A DNA stretch of 64,000 nt from Parapedobacter tibetensis. GTDB lineage: Bacteria; Bacteroidota; Bacteroidia; Sphingobacteriales; Sphingobacteriaceae. The translations under genes and the position numbers were made by a program. The notes under the pieces were generated by a model that was given only the letters and a program-made list of their open reading frames with translations, searched no databases and was not told the DNA's origin. This document shows positions 25,517 through 34,675 of the stretch, in pieces (within the stretch, counting starts at the first letter, position 1; the number at the start of each line of letters is the position of its first letter). Where the stretch lies: the NCBI RefSeq assembly GCF_024704835.1, contig NZ_JAMXBE010000012.1, forward strand, positions 91,483 to 155,482, read 5' to 3'.

Positions 25517-25909
25517 TTAAAAAGGCAAATCATCGTCTTTTCCTTCGTCAGCAGAAATATCCACTGTGGGAGGCGTATCAAATGCCTGCGGGCTGGGAGC
25601 CGATTGTCCACTGGCATCCACGGGTGTAGTCGTGACCTTGCTCACCCGCCAAGCCACCAATGAATTAAAATAGGTGGTTACCCCCTCTTTATTGGTCCAA
25701 GGACGCCCACGCAAGTTGAATGAAACTTCCACCTCATCACCCACATTCAGGTTGTCGAATATATTGGTTCTGTCTTGTGTTGCTTCAAAACGAATATATT
25801 CTACAAACTGAGGGTTTTCCGCATACTGAATAATCAAATCTCTTTTTTTGAACGTATCAGTGACCTGTTGTGTATCACCAATTTCGTGCACTTTTCCACG
25901 TATTTCCAT
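25517..25909 (-). CDS. DUF3127 protein with SSB-like C-terminal tip
   Basis: 130 residues. Residues 1-90 form a small beta-rich (OB-like) domain of the DUF3127 family (VHEIGDTQQVTDTFKKRDL, VGDEVEVSFNLRGRPW). A flexible Pro/Ser/Thr-rich linker leads to an acidic end DEGKDDDLPF, which resembles the C-terminal tip of single-stranded DNA-binding protein that recruits repair and replication enzymes. This suggests, but does not prove, a nucleic-acid role. Confidence 0.82.
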   Translation of the reverse strand: MEIRGKVHEIGDTQQVTDTFKKRDLIIQYAENPQFVEYIRFEATQDRTNIFDNLNVGDEVEVSFNLRGRPWTNKEGVTTYFNSLVAWRVSKVTTTPVDASGQSAPSPQAFDTPPTVDISADEGKDDDLPF

Positions 25910-25965
25910 TGCTTATTTTTTGTTGAAACCCCAAAATTACATATTTTTTACCTAACAATAATAAC

Positions 25966-25973
25966 TAACTTTG
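25966..25973 (+). promoter_or_regulatory. Bacteroidota -7 box
   Basis: TAACTTTG matches TAnnTTTG and lies 10 bp before the ATG of the RNA methyltransferase gene. No good -33 element was found at the normal distance. Confidence 0.45.
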
Positions 25974-25983
25974 CCAAAATCTT

Positions 25984-27177
25984 ATGGAAGTTTTCAACAC
26001 CCCCAGCAAAGTTATCATCACCTGCAGTAGGCGCTTGTCGCCCTATTTACAATATGAAATCCGGCAATTGGGATTTGACATCGAGCGTGGATTCGCCACC
26101 GGTGTCGAGCTATTGGCCACCGTCAACGACTGCATCCGGCTCAACCTTAACCTGCGTTGTGCCAGCCAAGTGCTCTATTCCCTGCATTCATTCCCGGCAA
26201 CCAACCCCGAGGAACTTTATCAATCGATACTGGGCATCCCATGGGAAGAGCTCATTGCATTCGATGGATATGTTACCGTTACGTCCAATGTGAATAATTC
26301 CACTATTTCTACGCCTTTGTTTGCCAACCTGAAGGTAAAGGATGCAATTGCCGACCGCATCAAGGAAAAGAAGGGTCTGAGGCCAGATAGCGGGCCTGAT
26401 TTGCATAAAACCGTGGTACACCTCTACTGGCAGGATGACCAAGCTGAAATCTTTCTCGACACTTCAGGTGAAACATTAGCCAAACACGGATATCGCAAGC
26501 ATCCCGGCAAAGCACCCATGCTTGAAGCCTTGGCCTCAGGAGTGGTTTATGCTACCGCCTGGGATGGAGAGTCTGCTTTTGCCAATCCCATGTGCGGATC
26601 GGGCACATTGGCCATTGAAGCAGCACTCATCGCCACCAACCGGAAACCGGGTCTTTTCCGGATGAACTATGCCTTCATGCATATCCTTGGATATGATGAG
26701 CAAGTCTTTTTTGCGGAACGGCGAAAATTAAAAGAACAGGTAAGCAAAAATATCATGGCAAAAATCATCGCTTCAGATCTATCCAAAGAAGCCATTGATA
26801 TCGCTTTGATGAATGCCAAAACGGCCGGGGTAGACAGCCTTATCGATTTCCATGTATGCGACTTTGCGGATACCCCTTTGCCTGATGGTGCCGGAGTGGT
26901 AGTTTTCAATCCCGAATATGGGGAGCGTATGGGGGTGCACACCAAGCTAGAAGCCACCTATGCTCGTATCGGCGATTTCCTCAAGCAACGATGTGCTGGC
27001 CGGCGGGGCTATGTATTTACGGGCAACCTCGACCTTGCCAAAAAAATCGGGTTACGGGCGTCGCGAAAAATAGAATTCTACAATGGTAAACTAGATTGCC
27101 GCCTACTGGAATATGAAGTATATGAAGGTAGTCGCAGAACAGGGGACGAAAAGGCCGATGATGCAAGCATACATTGA
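25984..27177 (+). CDS. THUMP-domain class I RNA methyltransferase (RlmL-like)
   Basis: 397 residues. A THUMP region at about 40-160 is followed by a UPF0020/RlmL methyltransferase domain with FANPMCGSGTLAIEAA (SAM-binding) and the catalytic motif FNPEYGERMG, where the common NPPYGERL reads NPEY. Such enzymes methylate a guanosine N2 in 23S rRNA or tRNA. The end overlaps the next gene by 20 bp, so both are probably cotranscribed. Confidence 0.88.
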   Translation: MEVFNTPSKVIITCSRRLSPYLQYEIRQLGFDIERGFATGVELLATVNDCIRLNLNLRCASQVLYSLHSFPATNPEELYQSILGIPWEELIAFDGYVTVTSNVNNSTISTPLFANLKVKDAIADRIKEKKGLRPDSGPDLHKTVVHLYWQDDQAEIFLDTSGETLAKHGYRKHPGKAPMLEALASGVVYATAWDGESAFANPMCGSGTLAIEAALIATNRKPGLFRMNYAFMHILGYDEQVFFAERRKLKEQVSKNIMAKIIASDLSKEAIDIALMNAKTAGVDSLIDFHVCDFADTPLPDGAGVVVFNPEYGERMGVHTKLEATYARIGDFLKQRCAGRRGYVFTGNLDLAKKIGLRASRKIEFYNGKLDCRLLEYEVYEGSRRTGDEKADDASIH

Positions 27178-27808
27178 CCAAACAGCGGATTACGTGCGCA
27201 AACAGCTGGCTAACGCCGAAGCAGGGCACGATTGGTGGCACATTCTTCGGGTTTGGAACAACGTAAAGCTATTGCTCCAACATGAAACAGCTGACCGGAT
27301 AACTTGTGAGTTAGCCGCATTGCTGCACGATATTGCCGACAGCAAGTTTCATGACGGTGATGAAACCATTGGCCCGCAGATGGCTGGTGAATTTCTGAGC
27401 AAAATCGGAGTGGAGGCCAGCACCGTACAGCATGTGCAAAACATCATCTTCAACATGTCTTACAAAGCGAGCTTGGGCGATGTAACGTTTTACTCGAAAG
27501 AGCTCGAAATCGTTCAGGATGCCGACCGTCTAGATGCCATGGGAGCCATTGGCATCGCCCGTGCCTTTCATTACGGTGGCTTTAAAAACAGGGAATTGTA
27601 TAATCCCAATATTCCTCCAGTTGCCCATCACGACAAGGAATCATATAAAAACACGACCGCTCCTACCCTGAATCATTTCTACGAAAAGCTTCTGTTACTC
27701 AAAGACAAGATGAATACCCAAGCAGCTAGAACGATAGCCAAACAACGCCATGAATTCATGGAGCAATTTTTAAGTCGGTTTTATGACGAGTGGGAAGGGA
27801 ACAATTAA
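27158..27808 (+). CDS. HD-domain phosphohydrolase
   Basis: 216 residues from the ATG at 27,158 (an earlier ATG at 27,113 would overlap the previous gene much more). Metal-binding motifs of the HD family: GHDWWHILRV, LLHDIADSKFHDGDE and the later DADRLDAMGAIGIAR, as in the YedJ/YpgQ-like hydrolases. The physiological substrate is unknown; related proteins hydrolyse nucleotides. It overlaps the end of the RNA methyltransferase gene. Confidence 0.85.
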   Translation: MMQAYIDQTADYVRKQLANAEAGHDWWHILRVWNNVKLLLQHETADRITCELAALLHDIADSKFHDGDETIGPQMAGEFLSKIGVEASTVQHVQNIIFNMSYKASLGDVTFYSKELEIVQDADRLDAMGAIGIARAFHYGGFKNRELYNPNIPPVAHHDKESYKNTTAPTLNHFYEKLLLLKDKMNTQAARTIAKQRHEFMEQFLSRFYDEWEGNN

Positions 27809-28164
27809 AATCCACTCAGCACCATGTGCATGCACTCACGTGTCACACGTTGGTTGTACTCATCCGTCATACTTTTATGGTTGATCAGGTCTACAATGGT
27901 ACCAATCCAACAAAAACCTATCGTGAGAAAATAGATAATCCCCATCCCCACTTGGTTTAACACAAAACGTTGGATTCCGGCAAACCCAAGAAATCCCAGC
28001 AACGTAAATAGCATGATGTCTTGCGCATTTTTCCGCTTGCCACTGTATAAGAATACGAAGTTCTTCAATTGGTCATCATTCAACGAAGCCGTGGCTTGTT
28101 GCAGGTACATCAATTCCTCTGGGGTAATCCCTTGGATGCCCATTAATATATTACGGTTACTCAT
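27805..28164 (-). CDS. TM2-domain membrane protein
   Basis: 119 residues: a soluble helical N-terminus (residues 1-55), then a TM2 domain with two membrane helices (LFTLLGFLGFAGIQRFVLN and IIYFLTIGFCWIGTIVDLI) linked by the family's short turn, and a soluble tail. Converges with the HD gene by 4 bp and overlaps the upstream gene by 8 bp. TM2 proteins are of unknown function. Confidence 0.85.
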   Translation of the reverse strand: MSNRNILMGIQGITPEELMYLQQATASLNDDQLKNFVFLYSGKRKNAQDIMLFTLLGFLGFAGIQRFVLNQVGMGIIYFLTIGFCWIGTIVDLINHKSMTDEYNQRVTRECMHMVLSGF

Positions 28165-28474
28165 GGTGGTTATGTTTTGTCCAAATTATGTATTCTCTTT
28201 TTGATAATGTGTATATGCGATGGATGATGATAAGCAAAGCAGGTATCCCAAGCCAATGCATGCTTAATGAAGCCTTCAGCTCCCCATGCATTAATAAGGT
28301 AATCGAGCGTCCCAACCCGCATCCCGGGCACCACGTAAAACCCGCATTTTCCAATGGGCACAATGAAAAATGATGCGCGTGTGGATTGGAAAAGTAAAGT
28401 AATACCAATGCCAATACCCAACATGCCAATTCAATTGGCAATTTTGATATCGACAGCTTACTGTACATTTCCAT
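28157..28474 (-). CDS. DUF2752 membrane protein
   Basis: 105 residues with two to three membrane helices and the family motif WCPGCGLGRSITLLMHG, with its paired cysteines. It is the first gene of a two-gene unit with the TM2 gene; DUF2752 and TM2 genes commonly sit together in Bacteroidota. Role unknown. Confidence 0.87.
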   Translation of the reverse strand: MEMYSKLSISKLPIELACWVLALVLLYFSNPHAHHFSLCPLENAGFTWCPGCGLGRSITLLMHGELKASLSMHWLGIPALLIIIHRIYTLSKREYIIWTKHNHHE

Positions 28475-28637
28475 TTGGATAGTTTTCCCTTTAGCGGTTC
28501 CATTAGGATGTCTGATTAACGATAAAGTTACAACAGTTTTTCTAATTTTTACTTTAATCCGTCAATCTTCCATCTTTTCTGTTGGTTTGTTTGAAGATTT
28601 ATTATTTTGGCCCACTAAAATTAAATACATACTCAAG

Positions 28638-29537
28638 ATGAATGTTCATGCGTTGATTAAAATTACGAGAAGACGCTATTCCTATCTAATCGTATTACTT
28701 TGTCTTTATATCCTACCCCAACTGTCTATTGCCCAAACTCCAATAGACTCGTTGCTGATTGCCGAAGCGCACTGGCAAGAGAAGACCTTAAAACCCGGAA
28801 TTACCTGGCGGCAGGCTCATTTCGAGAACCTATTTGAATCCCAGCAAGAAATAAATCTGCTGGAAATCGATTTGTCCGTACCCGAGCGAAGGTTAGCTTT
28901 TGTAGGCTTGTCTCAAGACCTTAAACTCACCAGTGAATTTGCGCGTGAAGCCGATGCCCTTGGCGCCATTAATGCCACGTTTTTTGACACCAAACTAGGC
29001 GGTTCGGTAACGTTCTTGAAAATCAATAAACAAATCGTCAATGAAACCTCCTTGCTGCTACCTAATGGCGCAAACCACGAACGGGCTAATGGCGCGCTCA
29101 TCATGAATGGGCAAGAAGCGTCCATAGTCATTGGCGTTGATCAAACCATTGGATGGGATAAACAATTGCCTGCGGATCACGTTATGGTTTGCGGCCCTAC
29201 CCTACTTCATGGTGGAGCCGAAATACTGCTACAAAAGAATGCATTCAATGACAATCGCCATCCTCGGTCTGCGGTTGGCCTCACGGCCGACAACAAGATT
29301 ATCCTACTTACCGTAGACGGGAGGAATGCGCTTGCTCATGGCATGAACTTACATCAACTGGCCTTTTTGTTGCGTGTGATGGATGTGCAAGACGCCCTGA
29401 ATCTTGACGGCGGAGGATCTACCACTTTGTACATAAAGGGAGAAAATCATTCCGGGGTGGTTAATTATCCATCGGATAACAAAGCCTTTGATCATGATGG
29501 AGAACGCAAAGTGGCCAATGCTATTTTAGTCTTTTAA
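28638..29537 (+). CDS. Phosphodiester glycosidase family (NAGPA-like), secreted
   Basis: 299 residues from the ATG at 28,638; the longer frame starts with a TTG 51 bp earlier. A signal peptide (YLIVLLCLYILPQLSIAQ) leads into the NAGPA/DUF2233 domain, recognised by INATFFD, VCGPTLLHGG, RHPRSAVGLT and the late LNLDGGGSTTLYIKG. These enzymes cleave a sugar phosphodiester. It stands before genes for GDPD and an EEP phosphatase, so the three may jointly degrade phosphodiester-linked compounds in the periplasm. Confidence 0.88.
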   Translation: MNVHALIKITRRRYSYLIVLLCLYILPQLSIAQTPIDSLLIAEAHWQEKTLKPGITWRQAHFENLFESQQEINLLEIDLSVPERRLAFVGLSQDLKLTSEFAREADALGAINATFFDTKLGGSVTFLKINKQIVNETSLLLPNGANHERANGALIMNGQEASIVIGVDQTIGWDKQLPADHVMVCGPTLLHGGAEILLQKNAFNDNRHPRSAVGLTADNKIILLTVDGRNALAHGMNLHQLAFLLRVMDVQDALNLDGGGSTTLYIKGENHSGVVNYPSDNKAFDHDGERKVANAILVF

Positions 29538-29719
29538 TAGCTGTGAGCATTCGTTAATGCTAATGAAAACACAGAAGAGATTAATAATTTGATTACCTTT
29601 AGCCAACAAAACGCTAACACATAAACATTCTATTTGGTGAACCGTCACGAGCAATCGCTCACCTGCTTATGATAGGCAGGCAGACAATAGAAACAACTAT
29701 GCTAATGAACATTAAAAAC

Positions 29720-30505
29720 ATGAAGACAGTAACCCGTATTTTTCTGACATTAACCGTATGCATTATGTGGCATGTATCTGCTGCCCAATTTATCAAGAAC
29801 CAAGCGATCGCTCACCGCGGCGCATGGAAAGCTGATAACTTTCCACAAAATTCAATTGCCTCCTTGCATCGTGCAATAGCATTGGGATGTGCTGGCACCG
29901 AGTTTGACGTACACCTCACCAAAGACGATGTGCTCGTCGTAAACCATGATAAGGATTTCTATGGCATGGATATCGCCACATCCACATATAAGGAATTGTT
30001 GACCAAGAAGCATCCAAACGGAGAATCAATCCCTACGGCCAAGGAATACCTCCGCGAGGGGATGAAACAAAAAAAGACCAAACTTATCTATGAGCTAAAG
30101 ACATCTAACTTGGGAAAAGAACGCACCCGGTATTCCGCAGATTTGTCTGTACAACTCGTCAAAAAACTGAATGCGGATGAGTGGGTAGAATATATCCTTT
30201 TCGATTACGATGGCGCCAAACGCATCATCGAACTCGACCCCAATGCCAAGGTATATTACCTGAATGGAGACGTTGCTCCGGACCAAGCTAAAAAAGACGG
30301 TTTTTATGGCCTCGACTATAATTTCAACGTGTATAAGAAGAATCCTACCTGGATTAAGGAAGCTCATGACCTGGGCCTCGTAATCAATGCGTGGACCGTA
30401 AATACCGAAGATGAAATGCTCAACCTATTGAATCAAAATGTGGAATTCCTCACCACGGACGAACCTGCGTTAGCCATAGAAGTAATCAACAAACATAACA
30501 ACTGA
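29720..30505 (+). CDS. Glycerophosphodiester phosphodiesterase, secreted
   Basis: About 261 residues from the ATG at 29,720, which gives a clean signal peptide (TVTRIFLTLTVCIMWHVSAAQ); earlier ATGs at 29,669 and 29,702 are possible. GDPD catalytic residues are visible: AHRGAWKADNFPQNS, CAGTEFDVHLTKDD and VVNHDKDF. It hydrolyses glycerophosphodiesters to an alcohol and glycerol-3-phosphate. The next gene starts 4 bp after its stop. Confidence 0.92.
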   Translation: MKTVTRIFLTLTVCIMWHVSAAQFIKNQAIAHRGAWKADNFPQNSIASLHRAIALGCAGTEFDVHLTKDDVLVVNHDKDFYGMDIATSTYKELLTKKHPNGESIPTAKEYLREGMKQKKTKLIYELKTSNLGKERTRYSADLSVQLVKKLNADEWVEYILFDYDGAKRIIELDPNAKVYYLNGDVAPDQAKKDGFYGLDYNFNVYKKNPTWIKEAHDLGLVINAWTVNTEDEMLNLLNQNVEFLTTDEPALAIEVINKHNN

Positions 30506-30509
30506 TAAA

Positions 30510-31343
30510 ATGAAAAGGATCATCAGCATCTCCATTCTTATATGGCTTTGCATATCGGTTGGTTTTGCACAGCAATTCATTGTGGCCTCCTACAATGTCA
30601 GGTATGACGCATCTCGCGATGTGGGCAATTTGTGGAAAGATAGGCATCCACATCTTGTGCAGCTAATCCGATTCCACGAGTTCGATATCTTTGGTACGCA
30701 GGAAGGACTCAAGCACCAGCTTGAGGATATCAAGAAAAACCTGCCCGGCTTTGAATACATTGGCGTGGGCCGTAATGACGGTAAGGATGATGGAGAATAC
30801 GCAGCGATATTTTACAACACGGATAAATTCGAGGCGATAAAACAAGGCAATTTCTGGCTTGCTGAGCAAACGGAAGTGCCCAATAAGGGTTGGGATGCTG
30901 CCTTACCCCGCATCTGCACATGGGGGCTCTTTAAAGACAAACGTACCGGCTTCCAGTTTTTCCTATTTAACGCCCATTTTGACCATGTGGGTGTAGAGGC
31001 ACGTAAGGAAAGTGCGAAACTCATTATCAAAAAGGCTCATGAATTGGGGAGCGGTACGCCAATGATTATCACGGGTGATTTCAATGTGGACCAACGGAAT
31101 GAAAGCTATCACGTGCTCAATTCCAGCGGTGTAGTAACAGATGCTTATGAATTATCGCCCTTGAAATATGCACCAAATGGCACGTTTAATGGGTTTGACA
31201 TCAATAAGGTGAGTGATCGTAGGATTGATCATATTTTTCTTTCATCTCCCTTCACCGTAACTCGTTATGGCATTCTTACCGACAGTTACCAAGGCAAATT
31301 GCCTTCTGATCATTATCCCGTGCTGGTGGAAGTACATTATTGA
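30510..31343 (+). CDS. Endonuclease/exonuclease/phosphatase family protein, secreted
   Basis: 277 residues with a signal peptide (ISISILIWLCISVGFAQ). EEP motifs in order: VASYNVRYD, GTQEGLKHQLEDI, NAHFDHVG, IITGDFNVDQ and LPSDHYPVLVEV, so the metal-dependent active site looks complete. The family includes nucleases and phospholipid or inositol phosphatases; exact substrate not determinable. Cotranscribed with the GDPD gene. Confidence 0.92.
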   Translation: MKRIISISILIWLCISVGFAQQFIVASYNVRYDASRDVGNLWKDRHPHLVQLIRFHEFDIFGTQEGLKHQLEDIKKNLPGFEYIGVGRNDGKDDGEYAAIFYNTDKFEAIKQGNFWLAEQTEVPNKGWDAALPRICTWGLFKDKRTGFQFFLFNAHFDHVGVEARKESAKLIIKKAHELGSGTPMIITGDFNVDQRNESYHVLNSSGVVTDAYELSPLKYAPNGTFNGFDINKVSDRRIDHIFLSSPFTVTRYGILTDSYQGKLPSDHYPVLVEVHY

Positions 31344-31367
31344 TATCGTTAATTTCGTCTATTATGT

Positions 31368-31375
31368 TAACTTTG
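31368..31375 (+). promoter_or_regulatory. Bacteroidota -7 box for the DUF4197 gene
   Basis: TAACTTTG matches TAnnTTTG, 36 bp before the ATG at 31,412, in the 68-bp gap after the EEP gene. Confidence 0.45.
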
Positions 31376-31411
31376 GCGGAATCCATATTCAGTTACTTAA
31401 AATAGCATGCT

Positions 31412-32188
31412 ATGAACAGCTTAAAAGCACTTTCTTTTGCATCCTGTCTGTTGTTTTTTACCCAATGCGACACACTGAGCCAAATGGCCACTACCAATGG
31501 GACAGGTACCGGAACAAATCCGTCCACTTCCGGTTCAACAGCAGGTACCTCGGTTACTTCCAGTGAAATATCCTCGGGCCTTAAACAAGCGCTAAGCCAA
31601 GGGTTAGACCGTAGTATTAAGTCATTGGCAGTACAGGATGGTTTTTTGGGCAACGCGGCCGTGAAAATACTCATGCCCCCTGAAGCCCAAAAGGTAGAAA
31701 GCACATTGCGTGGCATCGGTCTTGGATCGTTATGCGATAACTTTATCCAAAGCCTCAACCGAGCAGCGGAAAGCGCCGTGAGCGAAGCGGCGCCGGTTTT
31801 TGTGTCGGCACTCTCGCAATTGACCATTAAAGACGCCACCAATATCCTACTCAGTGGACAACAAGATGCCGCAACCGGTTTTTTTAAACGAACCACTACT
31901 AATGAATTGGCTAAAAGATTCAGCCCCATCGTGGAAGGGGCACTCGGCAAACATAATGTAGCCAAATATTGGAGCGACGTGGTGACTCGCTACAACCAAA
32001 TCCCACTGGTAAACGATAAGATAGAAACAGACTTGAACAAGTATGTCACCCAAAAGGCCATCGACGGTCTTTTCCATCAGGTGGCACAGGAAGAGCTCAA
32101 AATACGCGATAATCTAGGCGGAACACGTACTACACCCTTGTTGCAAAAAGTATTTGGTTACGCCGACGAAAATAAAAGTGAGATTTAG
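31412..32188 (+). CDS. DUF4197 lipoprotein
   Basis: 258 residues. Hydrophobic start with lipobox-like FTQC near residue 18, a Thr/Ser/Gly-rich linker (25-50), then the all-helical DUF4197 domain (ALSQGLDRSIKSLAVQDGF, ILMPPEAQKVESTLRGIG, ending PLLQKVFGYADE). Function unknown; the family is widespread in Gram-negative envelopes. Confidence 0.9.
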   Translation: MNSLKALSFASCLLFFTQCDTLSQMATTNGTGTGTNPSTSGSTAGTSVTSSEISSGLKQALSQGLDRSIKSLAVQDGFLGNAAVKILMPPEAQKVESTLRGIGLGSLCDNFIQSLNRAAESAVSEAAPVFVSALSQLTIKDATNILLSGQQDAATGFFKRTTTNELAKRFSPIVEGALGKHNVAKYWSDVVTRYNQIPLVNDKIETDLNKYVTQKAIDGLFHQVAQEELKIRDNLGGTRTTPLLQKVFGYADENKSEI

Positions 32189-32296
32189 CAGATAAGATTT
32201 TCCTTTCTGATAAAAAATCACTAAATTACCTAACCATAGTTCATAAACCCATGTCCAATCATCGGTTTATGAAATTTTCTTTTAAACCAATATTAG

Positions 32297-33136
32297 ATGA
32301 AAACGCTTTTAATTCCGATAGATTTCTCTGATGTATCTTATACAGCAGCACAATATGGCCTGGATTTGGCTGATCATTTGAATGCGCTAAAGGTAATTTT
32401 TTATCACTCTTATGTAACAACGCCCGTAGCATTATCCAATTCCGAGCAAAGTGAAAACCTGTATTACGATGCTGCCATAAAACACCTCGAGAAAATGACC
32501 GATAGACTCCGCATCCCCAAAGCGATATCTCGGGATAAAATCATCTTGTTAGCCAATAACCATCCTGTGAAAACAGGTGTGGAGGCTATCGTCAATCAGC
32601 ATAATGTTTCATTGATTGTGATGGGGATTGCTGGTTTATCGGATATCGAAAATACGCTCATTGGCCGAAATACACTTGCAGTGGCAGCATCTGGAGTCGC
32701 GCCTTTGCTGATCGTTCCCAGGAACCATGTCTTTCAAACTGTAAAAAAGGTAGTCTATGCCACTGATTTAAGGGATATTGAAACCTCCACTCCCGTTGAT
32801 AGTATCAAGCGTATCGCCGGGCAATTGGATGCTGAAACATATATCGTACATGTGGATTATGAATCACAGCATCAGTCGCCCGAAACCCTCCTATGTCAAA
32901 AACAACTCACCAGGTTACTTGGTGAGCTGAACCCCGTATTTGATATGGTAAATGAACATAAGGATAAGGCCTATGGTATATTCGATTATGTCAAAAAACA
33001 TGATATCGATCTCATTCTCATGGCATCACGCAATTATGGTTTCTTCGAACGCCTCTTTCACAACAGTGTCAGTAAAAAGCTCTTGAATATTGCGGATGTA
33101 CCCGTGGTGTTGCTGAAGAACAAACCTGTCGCTTAA
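32297..33136 (+). CDS. Universal stress protein, tandem UspA domains
   Basis: 279 residues made of two Usp domains (about 1-140 and 150-278). ILIPIDFSDVSYTAA opens the first. Nucleotide-binding motifs of the G-x2-G-x9-G type appear as MGIAGLSDIENTLIGRN and, weaker, MASRNYGFFERLFHNSVS. Such proteins help cells withstand starvation or low oxygen. Monocistronic; a dispersed repeat follows. Confidence 0.93.
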   Translation: MKTLLIPIDFSDVSYTAAQYGLDLADHLNALKVIFYHSYVTTPVALSNSEQSENLYYDAAIKHLEKMTDRLRIPKAISRDKIILLANNHPVKTGVEAIVNQHNVSLIVMGIAGLSDIENTLIGRNTLAVAASGVAPLLIVPRNHVFQTVKKVVYATDLRDIETSTPVDSIKRIAGQLDAETYIVHVDYESQHQSPETLLCQKQLTRLLGELNPVFDMVNEHKDKAYGIFDYVKKHDIDLILMASRNYGFFERLFHNSVSKKLLNIADVPVVLLKNKPVA

Positions 33137-33152
33137 CTTTTTCATGATGTAT

Positions 33153-33275
33153 TAAAAAGGTTCACGCAGAGACCACAAAGGCGCTCCGCTTTCTCGCGAA
33201 GGCCGCTAAGGAATGGGTTTGGCCACTTTGCGTGAAAAACCTTCGCGTGCTTTGCGTGAAACCTGCTAGCTGTCG
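33153..33275. repeat. Dispersed intergenic repeat, copy B
   Basis: About 123 bp, nearly identical to 22,946-23,069, in the same orientation. It runs up to 50 bp before the pepT start; the longer pepT frame that begins at 33,232 is an artefact of this repeat. Confidence 0.85.
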
Positions 33276-33311
33276 GTGCACCCATGAACGATATTTGCCA
33301 CCAACATTTGC

Positions 33312-33319
33312 TATCTTTG
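33312..33319 (+). promoter_or_regulatory. Bacteroidota -7 box for pepT
   Basis: TATCTTTG matches TAnnTTTG exactly, 8 bp before the ATG at 33,328. It supports that start over the upstream one. Confidence 0.5.
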
Positions 33320-33327
33320 ACGCTATT

Positions 33328-34590
33328 ATGAGCAATACCATCATAAACAAGATTACCGAATTTACCGTGGAAGAACGGTTTCTCCGCTATGTACAAATAG
33401 ATACCGAATCCGACCCTACGTCCAATACATATCCATCGACAGAAAAACAGAAAAACCTTGGTAAAATACTGGCGCAAGAGCTGTTGGAAATGGGGCTGTT
33501 GGATGCTCATCTCGATGAACATGGTTACGTCTACGCTACCATTCCGGCCAATACGGACAAGAGTGTCCCGGTCATCTGCTTTTGTTCACATATGGATACC
33601 TCGCCAGATTGCTCTGGGGCCGATGTAAAGCCCATCATACACCGCGATTACCAAGGCGAAGACATCACCCTGCCCGATGATCCTTCGGTCGTTATTCGAC
33701 CAAGCGAACATGCCGACTTACATAACCAACTTGGAAATGATATCATCACAGCCAGTGGCACCACCTTGTTAGGTGCCGACGATAAGGCAGGCATCGCTGA
33801 AATCATGTCTGCCGCGCAGCTGCTGATGTTCCACCCCGAAATTAAGCATGGCACCATCAAAATCCTTTTCACCCCCGATGAGGAAATCGGCCGGGGCGTA
33901 GATAAGGTGGACCTGAAAAAATTGGATGCCGACTTTGCTTATACCGTAGATGGCGAAGTAGCAGGTTCCATCGAGGACGAAACTTTCTCGGCAGATGGTG
34001 TATCGGTTGTCATCAATGGGATTAGCGTACATCCAGGCTTCGCGAAAGGCAAATTACAGAGTGCCATCAAAATCGCTTCGGATGTAATCAATAAGCTGCC
34101 CAAAGATAGGCTATCACCCGAAAGCACAGGCGGCCGCCAAGGTTTTGTACACCCTGTAACCATCAGTGGTAGCGTAGAACAGGCTACGATAGATTTCATC
34201 ATACGTGACTTTATTGATGAAAACCTCCATGCGCATGAATCCGAACTGGAAGGCATCATAAAAGAAGTGGTCTCCAATTACCCCGGCTGCACCTATCATT
34301 TCGATATCAAGGAACAATACCGCAACATGAAACAGGTACTTGACAGGCACCCGCAAATCATGGACATTGGCATGGAAGCCATCCGTCGTGCAGGTATGCA
34401 ACCCATTAAGCGCAGCATACGCGGTGGTACAGATGGATCGCGTCTATCACTCATGGGCTTACCCTGCCCCAACATCTTTGCCGGTGGACACGCATTCCAC
34501 GGCAAGCAAGAATGGGTATCGGTACAAGATATGCAAAAGGCCGTACGAACGATACTGCATATTGCAGCCTTGTGGGAAGAGCAGTCTTAG
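33328..34590 (+). CDS. pepT: Tripeptide aminopeptidase (peptidase T)
   Basis: 420 residues from the ATG at 33,328, the usual length for PepT (about 408-420). Dinuclear zinc M20 family; ligands lie in FCSHMDTSPD, LLGADDKAGIAE, FTPDEEIGRG, AYTVDGEVAG and AGGHAFHGKQEW. It removes N-terminal residues from tripeptides in the cytoplasm. Preceded by a -7 box and the dispersed repeat copy B; the next gene follows after 85 bp. Confidence 0.96.
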   Translation: MSNTIINKITEFTVEERFLRYVQIDTESDPTSNTYPSTEKQKNLGKILAQELLEMGLLDAHLDEHGYVYATIPANTDKSVPVICFCSHMDTSPDCSGADVKPIIHRDYQGEDITLPDDPSVVIRPSEHADLHNQLGNDIITASGTTLLGADDKAGIAEIMSAAQLLMFHPEIKHGTIKILFTPDEEIGRGVDKVDLKKLDADFAYTVDGEVAGSIEDETFSADGVSVVINGISVHPGFAKGKLQSAIKIASDVINKLPKDRLSPESTGGRQGFVHPVTISGSVEQATIDFIIRDFIDENLHAHESELEGIIKEVVSNYPGCTYHFDIKEQYRNMKQVLDRHPQIMDIGMEAIRRAGMQPIKRSIRGGTDGSRLSLMGLPCPNIFAGGHAFHGKQEWVSVQDMQKAVRTILHIAALWEEQS

Positions 34591-34675
34591 GTCAAAGCCA
34601 ATCCGCCAATTCATTGATTTGCAAATTCGCGGATAGACAAATCAGCGAATAAGTAAGTATCAAAACATAAATCAG

